From Cytophagales bacterium (GTDB lineage Bacteria > Bacteroidota > Bacteroidia > Cytophagales > Cyclobacteriaceae): a stretch of 64,000 nucleotides of DNA. The notes under the pieces were generated by a model. That model did no database searches and was not told where the DNA came from. It saw only the letters and a program-made list of their open reading frames with translations. The DNA is taken from assembly GCA_022360015.1 (NCBI GenBank), contig JAKSDQ010000071.1, positions 1 to 64,000 on the forward strand, read 5' to 3'. The translations under genes were made by a program, and so were the position numbers. This document shows, piece after piece, positions 27,694 to 35,733 of the stretch (positions are counted from its first letter, which is position 1; each line of letters starts with the position of its first letter).

Positions 27694-29202
27694 ATGACGA
27701 AGCAGGAAGAATTCAGCAATCGCTGGGGACTGATTTTAGCATCGCTGGGAATGGCTATTGGTGCCGGTAACCTTTGGAGATTCCCAAGGCTGGCAGGACA
27801 ATACGGCGGTTCTTTTATTTTACTTTGGATTTTTTTCCTTTTACTTTGGTCAATTCCAATTTTATTAGCTGAGTTTTCACTTGGTAAAAAATACCAAAAG
27901 GGTGTTATCGGCACCTTTGGTGAGGCTTTGGGAAAATCTTATGCCTGGGTAGGTTTTTTTATCACCATCTGCACCTTGGGTATTTGTTTTTATTATTCGG
28001 TTGTGACCAGTTGGGGCCTGCAATATCTGGGGTTTTCATTCAAAAACGCCTATCTGGAAATATCCGGGGTTGACGGTCTGGATGCAGTTTTGATACAAGA
28101 CCCTGATTATCTGGAGTCACACTGGAACGGGATATCCAACAGGAATCCAATCACCGTAATGTTGCATATTCTTGTGGTATTTGCCGGCAGTTTTTTGCTG
28201 GTCAGGGGCATTCAAAAGGGACTGGAAATAGCCAATAAGCTATTGATACCCAGCTTATTTATATTACTTCTTGTTATCACCATATTGGCGCTCAATATGG
28301 AAAACGGGGAAAAGGGGTTAGAATATATGTTTTCTATCGACATCCGGCTATTCTCCGATCCAAAAATATGGATTGAGGCGCTATCCCAATCCGCGTGGTC
28401 AACTGGGGCAGGTTGGGGGTTGATGATGACGATATCCTCTTACTCAAGAAAAAAAGAGGATGTGACCCTCAACACCTTTATCGGAGCTTTTGGCAACAAT
28501 ACCGCCTCGTTAATGGCTGCTATGGCGATATTGCCCTCGGTTTTTGCCCTGTCCCCTACCAAAGAACAGGCTACTGAATATTTACAGGCGGGAAACCAGG
28601 CCTTGACTTTTTCGATAATTCCTAAACTATTTGCCGGTATTCCAGGCGGTTCCTTTTTATCGGTGGTATTTTTTCTGGCTTTTTTTCTGGCTGCCTTCAG
28701 CTCGTTGTTGCCAATGATTGAGCTTTTTATCAAAAACCTCGTGGATCTCGGGCTGGCCAGGAAGAGCGCTGCTACACGCGCTGCCATGTTTACCATAGTT
28801 TTTGGTTTTCCCTCGGCATGGTACCTGGATTTTTTCAATAACCAGGATTGGGTGTGGGGAATAGGGCTCATTGTGAGTGGATTGTTTTTTGTGGTTGCTG
28901 CTATAAAAAGTGGCTTACTCACTTTCAAAAAAAATTTTATTGACAAGGATTCTGACTTCAAGGTGCCTGATCTTTATTTCAGGGCTACCATGGTGTTTAA
29001 CATTTTTTTAGGGCTAATGCTCATTTACTGGTGGATGTCGCAGGGTTACAGCGATTATCCGTGGTTTGACGCAAACGGCCGGTGGAATTTGGTAGATGTC
29101 TACAGCAATGCAAGCATCATTACACAATGGGTATTGGCATTGTTGCTGGGGATTGTTATCAATAAGTTTTTGTATAAAAAGTTTGTAAAAAACAAGATAT
29201 GA
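27694..29202 (+). CDS. Sodium-dependent neurotransmitter-symporter family transporter
   Basis: A 502-residue LeuT-fold transporter of the NSS/SNF family. The first helix carries the signature WGLILASLGMAIGAGNLWRF, which lines the sodium and substrate sites. About twelve transmembrane segments are visible; TM6 contains WSTGAGWGLMMTISSYS. Bacterial relatives import amino acids (Leu, Ala, Met, Trp) with sodium. The start ATG of a 38-residue partner overlaps its stop codon, as in MetP-MetS pairs. The exact substrate cannot be read from sequence, although pairing with a MetS-like peptide favours methionine/alanine. Confidence 0.95.
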   Translation: MTKQEEFSNRWGLILASLGMAIGAGNLWRFPRLAGQYGGSFILLWIFFLLLWSIPILLAEFSLGKKYQKGVIGTFGEALGKSYAWVGFFITICTLGICFYYSVVTSWGLQYLGFSFKNAYLEISGVDGLDAVLIQDPDYLESHWNGISNRNPITVMLHILVVFAGSFLLVRGIQKGLEIANKLLIPSLFILLLVITILALNMENGEKGLEYMFSIDIRLFSDPKIWIEALSQSAWSTGAGWGLMMTISSYSRKKEDVTLNTFIGAFGNNTASLMAAMAILPSVFALSPTKEQATEYLQAGNQALTFSIIPKLFAGIPGGSFLSVVFFLAFFLAAFSSLLPMIELFIKNLVDLGLARKSAATRAAMFTIVFGFPSAWYLDFFNNQDWVWGIGLIVSGLFFVVAAIKSGLLTFKKNFIDKDSDFKVPDLYFRATMVFNIFLGLMLIYWWMSQGYSDYPWFDANGRWNLVDVYSNASIITQWVLALLLGIVINKFLYKKFVKNKI

Positions 29203-29315
29203 GTACTTCAGCGATTATAGGAATGATATTGATCCTCGGAATTGTGGTAGGTGGGTTTGTATTCTTTTTATCCTTGGCCATAAAAAAAGAACGTGAAAAA
29301 AGAACGATTCACTAA
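29199..29315 (+). CDS. MetS-like NSS transporter small subunit
   Basis: A 38-residue single-pass membrane peptide, MSTSAIIGMILILGIVVGGF followed by a short hydrophobic stretch and the basic tail KKEREKR. Its ATG overlaps the transporter stop as ATGA, so it is translationally coupled. Family knowledge: MetS in Corynebacterium is a short one-helix peptide required with MetP for methionine/alanine uptake; the size, topology (helix then charged tail) and position here match. The assignment rests on those features rather than strong sequence identity. Confidence 0.8.
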   Translation: MSTSAIIGMILILGIVVGGFVFFLSLAIKKEREKRTIH

Positions 29316-29675
29316 AATCAGTGCTGGTTGCAAGCTGGCTTAAAATAGTAAACACAAGGCTGGAACCCTGCGCTATTTGTGGAAAAGCTAAGTCACGGAA
29401 GCCTTAGTAACTCTTTGTGTCTTGGTGCCTCCGTGGTAAAAAATGGTTAACCACAAAGTTCCCCAAGGTCAGACAATTGACCAAACATCTAACAAAAATA
29501 ATTACTTCATAAATATTTGATATTCAATAATTTATGAATTAGTTATATGAAAGGCACCAAGACACAAAGGGTTTCTGACGGAAGAAATGTTTGGTATCAG
29601 CAGCAAGACGCTCGCGTGGTGGCGTGAACATTTTTATGTTAGAATTTTTTTTGGGAAGGGACACCCTCCATTAGG
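29316..29675. other. Intergenic region with hairpin repeat A
   Basis: About 360 nt with no coding potential seen. It contains the outer inverted repeat 29413-29430/29552-29569 and smaller nested inverted repeats (GGTCA-N6-TGACC near 29467; CATAAAT/ATTTATG near 29508-29536). No clear terminator for the transporter genes was recognised. Confidence 0.6.
29413..29569. repeat. Dispersed hairpin repeat, copy A
   Basis: An 18-nt perfect inverted repeat: 29413-29430 (CTTTGTGTCTTGGTGCCT) and its exact complement at 29552-29569, 121 nt apart. The core CTTTGTGTCTTGGTG recurs in copies B, C and D of this window. Downstream of the left arm is GGTTAACCACAAAG, a feature also shared with the other copies. 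Confidence 0.8.
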
Positions 29676-30590
29676 CTAGTTTTTGGGCAGCTTTTGCATC
29701 TGTGCTGCCAGTATGGCAATTCCTTCCTCAAAAGAGTGGGGCCGGTAACCCAATAACTCCTTCGCCTTATCAATTTCCAGCCCGGTCTTCGGCGGTCTTT
29801 TGGCCGGTTGGCTGAAGTTGCTGGAATCGGCCATTGCCATCGTTGATGTATCCAGGTTAAAGAACGCTGCGGTTTTTACGGCCATCTCATAAGGGGTCAG
29901 GAGGTCTTTTCCGGCAATGTTGAAAATGCCTTTGGCCTGGTTTTTTACAATAAGAAAACAGCCCATAGCCAGATCTTCTGCCAATGTAGGAGTACGCCAC
30001 TGATCGTTCACCACTTTGATGGATTGTTGATTTTCAAGACTTTTTTTTACCCACAAGATAATATTCGATCTGCTCATATCATGAGCCAGGCCATATACCA
30101 GGACAGTTCTGGCTATAGCCCAGTCAATATCACTGTCGATTAATAGCCGCTCGGCATCCAGTTTACTTTGACCATAGATACTTATTGGATTTGGTGTCGC
30201 CTCTTCGTCCAGCGGACCAAAACTACCGTCAAATATAAAATCGGTAGAGAGATGTAACAAAAAAGCACCTGCCTCACGGGCAGCTTCAATCATGTGACTG
30301 ACCGCGTCTACATTCATCGCCTGACAAAGGGCCTGCTCCGACTCGCACTGATCTACATTGGTCATGGCAGCAGTGTGTATTATGGCATCGGGTTGGTGAG
30401 TTGAAATCACCCCCATGACTTGGGATTTATCAGTTACATCAAGACTTTGGTAGTGATAGGTAAGGTCATTTTCCGGTAACCTGTTTTTACCTCTTGAAGT
30501 AGCCACTAGCTCATAACCGCTCATTGGAGCGATAAGCGCAACGAGTTTTTGCCCTAACAAACCGTTAGCACCTGTTATTAGTATTTTCAT
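29676..30590 (-). CDS. dTDP-4-dehydrorhamnose reductase family (RmlD-like)
   Basis: A 304-residue extended-SDR of the RmlD substrate-binding family. The NAD(P) motif GANGLLGQ is at residues 7-14, the catalytic YxxxK is within SIYGQSKLDAERLL near 142-155, and HTAAMTNVDQCE is the usual motif after the third strand. RmlD makes dTDP-L-rhamnose, but rmlA, B and C are not here, so it could equally reduce another nucleotide sugar. It is the last gene of a minus-strand run; the peptidyl-prolyl isomerase stop lies 6 nt upstream. Confidence 0.85.
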   Translation of the reverse strand: MKILITGANGLLGQKLVALIAPMSGYELVATSRGKNRLPENDLTYHYQSLDVTDKSQVMGVISTHQPDAIIHTAAMTNVDQCESEQALCQAMNVDAVSHMIEAAREAGAFLLHLSTDFIFDGSFGPLDEEATPNPISIYGQSKLDAERLLIDSDIDWAIARTVLVYGLAHDMSRSNIILWVKKSLENQQSIKVVNDQWRTPTLAEDLAMGCFLIVKNQAKGIFNIAGKDLLTPYEMAVKTAAFFNLDTSTMAMADSSNFSQPAKRPPKTGLEIDKAKELLGYRPHSFEEGIAILAAQMQKLPKN

Positions 30591-30596
30591 GACTGA

Positions 30597-31439
30597 TTAA
30601 CTCTCCGGGTATCGATACCCATATTCCTTGGTGATTTTCTTTTTGTTCATTTCCTCTACCTTCACTTTCATGACAATATCTTCTGCTGGTTTGTCACCTG
30701 GCCCAGTAGGTTGATCAGCGATAGCATCAATGACCTCCAGACCTTCCACCACCATGCCAAAAACCGTATATTGGTCGTCAAGATGTGGAGCACCGCCAAT
30801 AGTGCTGTAATCATTCAACCTTTCAGCCGGATAGTCCTTGGTTAAAACCACATTATATTCCGCTTCAATTTCAGGAATAAGGCTGTAGACCTTTTCCTGA
30901 TAAGTCTCCTTATCACCGCTGTTATATAAATTTAATAACTCTTCCTTTAAGGAGGCATTCTTTTCCAAACCTATATAGTTCCGGAGTTTAATGCTAAATT
31001 TATCCTGATCCACAGACAGTTGCTCTTTTGAAAATTGATCACCTTGCACAATGTAAAACTGGCACCAACTGGATGCCTTTTTGGGGTTCACCTGGTCACC
31101 CTGCCTCGCCGCAGCCAAGGCGCCTTTTTTGTGATAATACTTTGGAACAAACTCGGCAGGTATGGTTTCGTCTGATGGATTGTTTTCCTCCTTGGTATCG
31201 ATGTCGCCCCCCTGTACCATGAATCCTTTAATGACCCGGTGAAAGATGGTACTGTCATATCTTCCGGACTTGGCTAGTTTTATAAAATTGCTTTTATGCT
31301 TCGGTGTCTCGTCAAATAATATCAGTTTCATGTCACCAAATTTTGTTTCAATGGTAACAAGGTAATCCTTATTATTTGAACAGGAGTTTCCTAAGATAAT
31401 AAAGCTGATCAGTAGTAAATATTTTAGCTTGATATTCAT
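30597..31439 (-). CDS. Cyclophilin-type peptidyl-prolyl isomerase lipoprotein
   Basis: A 280-residue lipoprotein (lipobox IILGNSC) with a cyclophilin fold for proline isomerisation in envelope proteins. The N-terminal half carries FHRVIKGFMVQGGD and the C-terminal half carries YTVFGMVVEGLEVIDAI. Between them, residues about 115-205 are an insertion of some 85 mostly charged residues (VDQDKFSIKLRNYIGLEKNA onward), so the cyclophilin core is split. This makes the protein longer than the usual 160-200 residues. It lies between hemC and the RmlD-like gene; the co-transcription has no obvious functional logic. Confidence 0.92.
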   Translation of the reverse strand: MNIKLKYLLLISFIILGNSCSNNKDYLVTIETKFGDMKLILFDETPKHKSNFIKLAKSGRYDSTIFHRVIKGFMVQGGDIDTKEENNPSDETIPAEFVPKYYHKKGALAAARQGDQVNPKKASSWCQFYIVQGDQFSKEQLSVDQDKFSIKLRNYIGLEKNASLKEELLNLYNSGDKETYQEKVYSLIPEIEAEYNVVLTKDYPAERLNDYSTIGGAPHLDDQYTVFGMVVEGLEVIDAIADQPTGPGDKPAEDIVMKVKVEEMNKKKITKEYGYRYPES

Positions 31440-31451
31440 TTCAATTTGGTT

Positions 31452-32381
31452 TTATAAGTTTTCTTTGATTTCATGCAATATGGCAGCCCCGCCACTCGAT
31501 AAAACAGTTTCGGCCACTTCCAACCCTAAGGTTAATGCGTTTTCCGGTTTATCCCTGTGTTGCGTCTTGATCAGCCTCTGGCCATCAAGACTGATAATAC
31601 CTGCTTCTAGTTGAATCTGCCCGTTATCATAGCCTGCTAATGCAAATACAGGTATGCTGCAGCCGCCCTGTAACCTCTTCAAATAGCCTCTCTCTGCGGT
31701 TAAAAGTATCTCGGTAAGCTTGTGATTAACAGCCTTCCTGACAAAAGCAGTTTTGTCATCAGGTAACTGTCGATGAACTTCTACCGCGATACTGCCTTGT
31801 CCTACCGCAGGAACAAATTGTTCAAGAGGAAATTTATGTATGACCATATCATGATAGCCCATTCTGTGAACCCCTGCGTAAGCGAGTAGCAGTGCGTGGC
31901 AGGCGCCATCTTTCATTTTTTGTATCCTCGTCTGGAGGTTCCCTCTGATTTCAGCGGTCTTTACATGGGGATAAAAATGTTTCAGCAAAGCCTTTCGCCT
32001 GGTTGAAGAGGTACCAACCACAACATGCTCATCGGGCCGGCTCCAATCTACATTTTGCAAATGACTAACCAGTACGTCATGAGCTGGCTCCCGTTCACTA
32101 AATGCAATCAGCTCAAAACCTTCCGGCAACTCCGAAGGCATATCCTTAGCGCTGTGCACGGCTATATCTATGTCACCGGTTGCCAGGGCTGCTTCTATTT
32201 CTTCTGTAAAAACCCCTTTACTCCCAATTTTGGCAATGGACACATTCAGTACCTTGTCGCCAGTGGTTTTGATCGCGACAATTTCAGTCTCAGCACCATT
32301 TTTCTTCAACAGGTCAGCGACATAATTGGCCTGCCACATGGCTAGTCTACTGCCCCTGGTTCCGATACGGATTTTCATCAT
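31452..32381 (-). CDS. hemC: Hydroxymethylbilane synthase
   Basis: A 309-residue porphobilinogen deaminase joining four porphobilinogen units into hydroxymethylbilane for heme. The start IRIGTRGSRLAMWQANYV is canonical. Further landmarks are HSAKDMPSELP, VVGTSSTRRKALL and the cofactor cysteine in LQGGCSIPVFALAGY. hemA and hemD are not adjacent. The second codon pair MM leaves a start at 32381 or 32378. Confidence 0.97.
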   Translation of the reverse strand: MMKIRIGTRGSRLAMWQANYVADLLKKNGAETEIVAIKTTGDKVLNVSIAKIGSKGVFTEEIEAALATGDIDIAVHSAKDMPSELPEGFELIAFSEREPAHDVLVSHLQNVDWSRPDEHVVVGTSSTRRKALLKHFYPHVKTAEIRGNLQTRIQKMKDGACHALLLAYAGVHRMGYHDMVIHKFPLEQFVPAVGQGSIAVEVHRQLPDDKTAFVRKAVNHKLTEILLTAERGYLKRLQGGCSIPVFALAGYDNGQIQLEAGIISLDGQRLIKTQHRDKPENALTLGLEVAETVLSSGGAAILHEIKENL

Positions 32382-32416
32382 TATCTGATTATCATACTTT
32401 TCTGCGCATTATCTGC

Positions 32417-33541
32417 TCAACTCCTCAGTATTTTGGCAATTACAAGTGACAAATCTAAAAACAATATTCGAGGATTCGCATTTCTTTCCAGATGGAAATA
32501 ACCGGAATTTAATGCTTGCGCTATCTTTTCCGTTTTGTTAAAGTTCATCACCTTTTCAAAATTCTCTACAAACGACTGCTCTTCCCCTTGCAGGCGCATA
32601 ATTTCATGATTTTGTGTGCTTATTACCAGCGTTTCCCGCATCATATGCAAACCATATTGCAACAGGCTTTTCTGGGCCTCTTTGGTCATCTTCTGAAACA
32701 AATCCGACCATTCCACCATTTTTGTATAGTCGTTGGTAAAACACAGCCTCATCCAATCCCTAAACATCGCATGGCTATCATCTTCAACCTCAAAAGCCAG
32801 ATGCCTGGCTTTGCTTAAGCTGCCTTCGCTCAAATGCGCCACCTGTCCGGCTTTCTTTTCATGCAACCCATCATCATTCATTAAAATAGTTTTCACCTCC
32901 TGATCAGAAAATGCCCTGATCTTTACAATTTGAGTCCTGGATAAAATTGTAGATAACAACCTTTCCGAATCATTTGTTACCAGCAGAAATATAGTTTTGC
33001 CCTGAGGTTCCTCCAATATTTTAAGTATGGCATTGGCTGCTGATTCATGCATAAACTCGGGCAGCCATATCAACATAACCTTGTAGGTGGCTTCAAACGC
33101 TTTTAGTGAAAGGGCCCTGATGATTTGACGGCTCTCTTCGCGTGAAATATTTAATTGCCTGTTTTCCCCACCAAAAAGGACACTCCATTCAGAGGCGCTG
33201 CCGTAAGGGTTTTCTAACAGGAATTTTCTCCAGTCCTTTAAAAATGTCGTGCTGTGAGCATCTTTGGCGGCTATGCTCTTGGTGCTGCTAACCGGAAAAG
33301 CAAAATGAAAGTCCGGATGAATGTATTTATTCATTTTAACACACGAAGCACACCGGCCACAAGCGTCATTAACCTGCCGGTCGGTACAATTCAGGTAGGT
33401 AGCATAGGCCAGTGCCATAGGCAGGTTGGGGCTACCGTCTTTTCCCAAAAACAATTGGGCATGGGCAACATGATTGCTGTTGACTGCGTCAATCAGTTTC
33501 TCTTTTACCTCATTTAATCCCTTTATTTCAGAAAACAACAT
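32417..33541 (-). CDS. holB: DNA polymerase III subunit delta'
   Basis: A 374-residue clamp-loader subunit. It has the four-cysteine zinc module (CTDRQVNDACGRCASCVKM, residues about 51-69) and the sensor motif LSRTQIVKIRA. The Walker A region is degenerate (LGKDGSPNLPMALA), as expected of a delta-prime protein that does not hydrolyse ATP. ILEEPQGKTIFLLVTN is the conserved Walker B-like stretch. It precedes hemC on the same strand by 35 nt. Confidence 0.93.
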   Translation of the reverse strand: MLFSEIKGLNEVKEKLIDAVNSNHVAHAQLFLGKDGSPNLPMALAYATYLNCTDRQVNDACGRCASCVKMNKYIHPDFHFAFPVSSTKSIAAKDAHSTTFLKDWRKFLLENPYGSASEWSVLFGGENRQLNISREESRQIIRALSLKAFEATYKVMLIWLPEFMHESAANAILKILEEPQGKTIFLLVTNDSERLLSTILSRTQIVKIRAFSDQEVKTILMNDDGLHEKKAGQVAHLSEGSLSKARHLAFEVEDDSHAMFRDWMRLCFTNDYTKMVEWSDLFQKMTKEAQKSLLQYGLHMMRETLVISTQNHEIMRLQGEEQSFVENFEKVMNFNKTEKIAQALNSGYFHLERNANPRILFLDLSLVIAKILRS

Positions 33542-33573
33542 GATACACTATTTTATGTTTATGCCGATTTGCA

Positions 33574-34779
33574 TCATTCCCAGTCCCGGAACTTAGCCGT
33601 ATGCTCAAAAATATGTTCCAGGACTTTTTCTTCCCGGTCATCCAAGTTAATATCCCTTCTTTCCATGACGTTTTTAGCGACTTCAAGGGCTTCCGGAAAA
33701 CGGTATGTCGTCATGTTATCTGCCCCGCCCCAGGAAAAGGAGGGGACAAAATTCTTTGGAAATCCTGCACCGAATATATTGGCAGATACACCTACCACAG
33801 TTCCCGTATTGAACATGGTGTTGATACCACACTTGGAATGGTCTCCCATAACTAATCCGCAGAATTGCCTGCCGGTGTTAACAAATGACCTTTCCAAGTA
33901 ACTCCATAACTTCACTGAGCCATAATTGTTTTTCATATTGGAGTTATTGCTGTCTGCTCCAAAATTACACCATTCACCCACCACAGAGTTACCCAGGAAA
34001 CCTTCGTGGCCCTTATTGCTGTACCCGAATATCACCGAATTGTTTACCTCACCCCCCACTTTACAAAAAGGCCCGACTGTCGAGCCGTTTCGCACTTTTG
34101 CGCCCATATTAAGATTCGAACCTTCCAGGATTCCAAAAGGCCCCTTAATCTTAGCTCCTTCGTGAATATGACAATGCTTACCGATGTAAACCGGCCCGGC
34201 TTTCGCGTTAATTACTGCCGCTTTGATGTCAACACCTTCCTCGACAAATACATTTTCTGCTCCATAAACTATGGTATGCGGGTCATTAATGCCAAAAGAG
34301 GTACGGTTTTTAGTTAGCATTTCGAAATCTGCGCTAATCTGAGCGGCATTATTTGCAAAGATTTTCCAGGGCCTGTCAATAATCACCGGAGCGGGCTGTT
34401 CGTATCTGATCCGGATAAATGCACCCGTTTCAGGACCGCGGTCTTTAATCGCCAGCAATTCATCCCCGGAGCAACGACAGGCAATAAAAATATCTTCATA
34501 TACGAGGCATTCATTATCTTTCAGGTTTCGAACCCTATCGGCCAATGCTTCGTCGGGGCAGACCGCAGCATTGATGACAAGGTTTTGATCTTCCGAAATC
34601 AGGGGAAATTTGTTTTCCAGATAAGATACGGTGAGAAAGGAAGTCCTGCCGCCAATGCAGGCTTGCCATTTATCTTCCAAAGTTTGCAGCCCTACCAGGA
34701 TTTTTCCTATTGGTTTTGTGAAAGTAAGGGGCAGAAGCGCCTCACGGACATCCCGGTGATCATACAAAACAATATTCAT
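33574..34779 (-). CDS. Putative sugar nucleotidyltransferase, GlmU-like
   Basis: A 401-residue protein with a reduced N-terminal nucleotidyltransferase-like region (MNIVLYDHRDVREALLPLTF) and a C-terminal left-handed beta-helix of hexapeptide repeats (for example NAKAGPVYIGKHCHIHEGAK, then GPFGILEGSNLNMGAKVRNG). The classic GlmU start LAAGKGTRM is missing, so it is not GlmU itself; this Bacteroidota family is usually called putative sugar nucleotidyltransferase. The frame extends 40 codons upstream, but homologues begin at MNIVLYDHRD, hence the ATG at 34779. A -7 box TATTTTTG sits at 34791-34784, which would give an almost leaderless mRNA. Confidence 0.85.
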   Translation of the reverse strand: MNIVLYDHRDVREALLPLTFTKPIGKILVGLQTLEDKWQACIGGRTSFLTVSYLENKFPLISEDQNLVINAAVCPDEALADRVRNLKDNECLVYEDIFIACRCSGDELLAIKDRGPETGAFIRIRYEQPAPVIIDRPWKIFANNAAQISADFEMLTKNRTSFGINDPHTIVYGAENVFVEEGVDIKAAVINAKAGPVYIGKHCHIHEGAKIKGPFGILEGSNLNMGAKVRNGSTVGPFCKVGGEVNNSVIFGYSNKGHEGFLGNSVVGEWCNFGADSNNSNMKNNYGSVKLWSYLERSFVNTGRQFCGLVMGDHSKCGINTMFNTGTVVGVSANIFGAGFPKNFVPSFSWGGADNMTTYRFPEALEVAKNVMERRDINLDDREEKVLEHIFEHTAKFRDWE

Positions 34780-34969
34780 GACACAAAAATATAAAAGTCT
34801 TGAAGATTTGAAATTTGGCAGTGGCAATAGAATAAAAATAACCTCAAAAAAAACGCAAATATTTTTTTCCGGTGGGTTACCAAACGGAAGTGGAATCATT
34901 AAAACCCAAAGGAAATTATTAACGCGGTCTCCCTACGACTTATGGAAAGTCATATATAATGCAGAAAGG

Positions 34970-35002
34970 TGCCTGTTTGCAGGAACAGGCATTCTTTTTT
35001 TT
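34970..35002 (+). terminator. Orphan rho-independent terminator
   Basis: TGCCTGT (34970-34976) pairs with ACAGGCA (34985-34991), 8-nt loop, followed by TTCTTTTTTTT. It points rightward although both neighbouring genes are on the minus strand, so it must end some unannotated plus-strand transcript or be fortuitous. Confidence 0.65.
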
Positions 35003-35145
35003 AAAGCAATGCCTATTTTCTCTGCCCGGGCGGGAATCCTTATGCAGGTTTACAAAAAGTATTAAATTAAATTCTGCTTATTGAATATTGCTCATAGAAA
35101 AAAGCGTGACAATCTTTAGCTGAGCAACCTTATGCCTGAGAAATT

Positions 35146-35209
35146 CTTTGTGTCTTGGTGGTTAACCATTCCTCACCACGGAGGCACTAAGACACAAAGA
35201 GGCACAGAG
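35146..35209. repeat. Dispersed hairpin repeat, copy B
   Basis: Arms 35146-35160 (CTTTGTGTCTTGGTG) and 35185-35199 (CACTAAGACACAAAG) pair over 15 bp with one G-U. GGTTAACCATTCCTCACCAC lies in the loop region, followed by GGCACAGAGATAT. Shared words with copies A, C and D define the family. Confidence 0.8.
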
Positions 35210-35249
35210 ATATTCGGCCAATGTTTGACCAAGGATACTTTGCGGTTTT

Positions 35250-35495
35250 TTATTTTTTCTTGTACCTTCTGTTGAATTTTTCAACCCTTCCGGCAGTATC
35301 GAGGAAAATCTTCTTACCGGTATAAAACGGGTGTGAGGCGGAGCTAACTTCCACTTTGATCAAGGGGTATTCATTGCCATCTTCCCACTTGATAGTCTCC
35401 TTGGAGGTCATGGTGGACTTGGTAAGAAACTTGTAGTCACTCGACGTATCCATGAAAACCACCTCCTTGTATTCCGGGTGAATGCCTTTTTTCAT
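35250..35495 (-). CDS. rpmE2: Ribosomal protein L31 type B
   Basis: 81 residues, the length of the zinc-free type B L31 (bL31B). The start [16 protein letters not shown] and the end [20 protein letters not shown] are family signatures, and no CxxC zinc motif is present. Such paralogues often replace the zinc form under zinc limitation; in Bacteroidota this is frequently the only copy. The promoter is visible upstream. Confidence 0.97.
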   Translation of the reverse strand: MKKGIHPEYKEVVFMDTSSDYKFLTKSTMTSKETIKWEDGNEYPLIKVEVSSASHPFYTGKKIFLDTAGRVEKFNRRYKKK

Positions 35496-35539
35496 TATAC
35501 TATATTTTTGAATTTATCTAACGCTTTTCAAAAGAGGCA

Positions 35540-35571
35540 CAAAGTTAAGGTACTTACAACAATTAAACAAG
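35540..35571 (-). promoter_or_regulatory. Promoter of rpmE2
   Basis: On the minus strand CTTG (35571-35568) stands 20 nt before TAACTTTG (35547-35540). The -7 box is a full TAnnTTTG match; the -33 differs by one base from TTTG. Predicted start is about 38 nt before the ATG. Confidence 0.5.
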
Positions 35572-35670
35572 CGTTTAGTCTTTAGTAGTTCAAATTAATC
35601 ACATGGGTAAACCGGCTTTCATGCTATCCCCGATGGTATGTAAGCTTCCTGGCCATTTTAAGCAATATAT

Positions 35671-35699
35671 TTTGCACATTTTTCCTGATTTTAGTTTTG
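35671..35699 (+). promoter_or_regulatory. Promoter of the Wzi-like gene
   Basis: TTTG (35671-35674), 17 nt, then TAGTTTTG (35692-35699): both elements match the Bacteroidota consensus with slightly short spacing. A start near 35706 gives a leader of about 28 nt to the ATG at 35734. Confidence 0.55.
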
Positions 35700-35733
35700 T
35701 ATTTAATATTTTGCAGCGGCATACTAATCATCT

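Larger units (their letters stand above)
34780..35249. other. Intergenic region with orphan terminator and hairpin repeat B
   Basis: About 470 nt between two minus-strand genes. It contains a strong plus-strand terminator (34970-35002) with no plus-strand gene before it, a GACTT/AAGTC stem-loop at 34937-34951, and repeat copy B at 35146-35209. The open frames here lack codon-usage or start-site support. A small plus-strand RNA ending at the terminator is possible. Confidence 0.5.

Noticed and set aside
34778-35065. 95-codon plus-strand frame in the GlmU-L31 gap
   Set aside because: It runs through an intergenic terminator and hairpin; composition is lysine/phenylalanine-rich with no domain, so a non-coding RNA is the more likely content.
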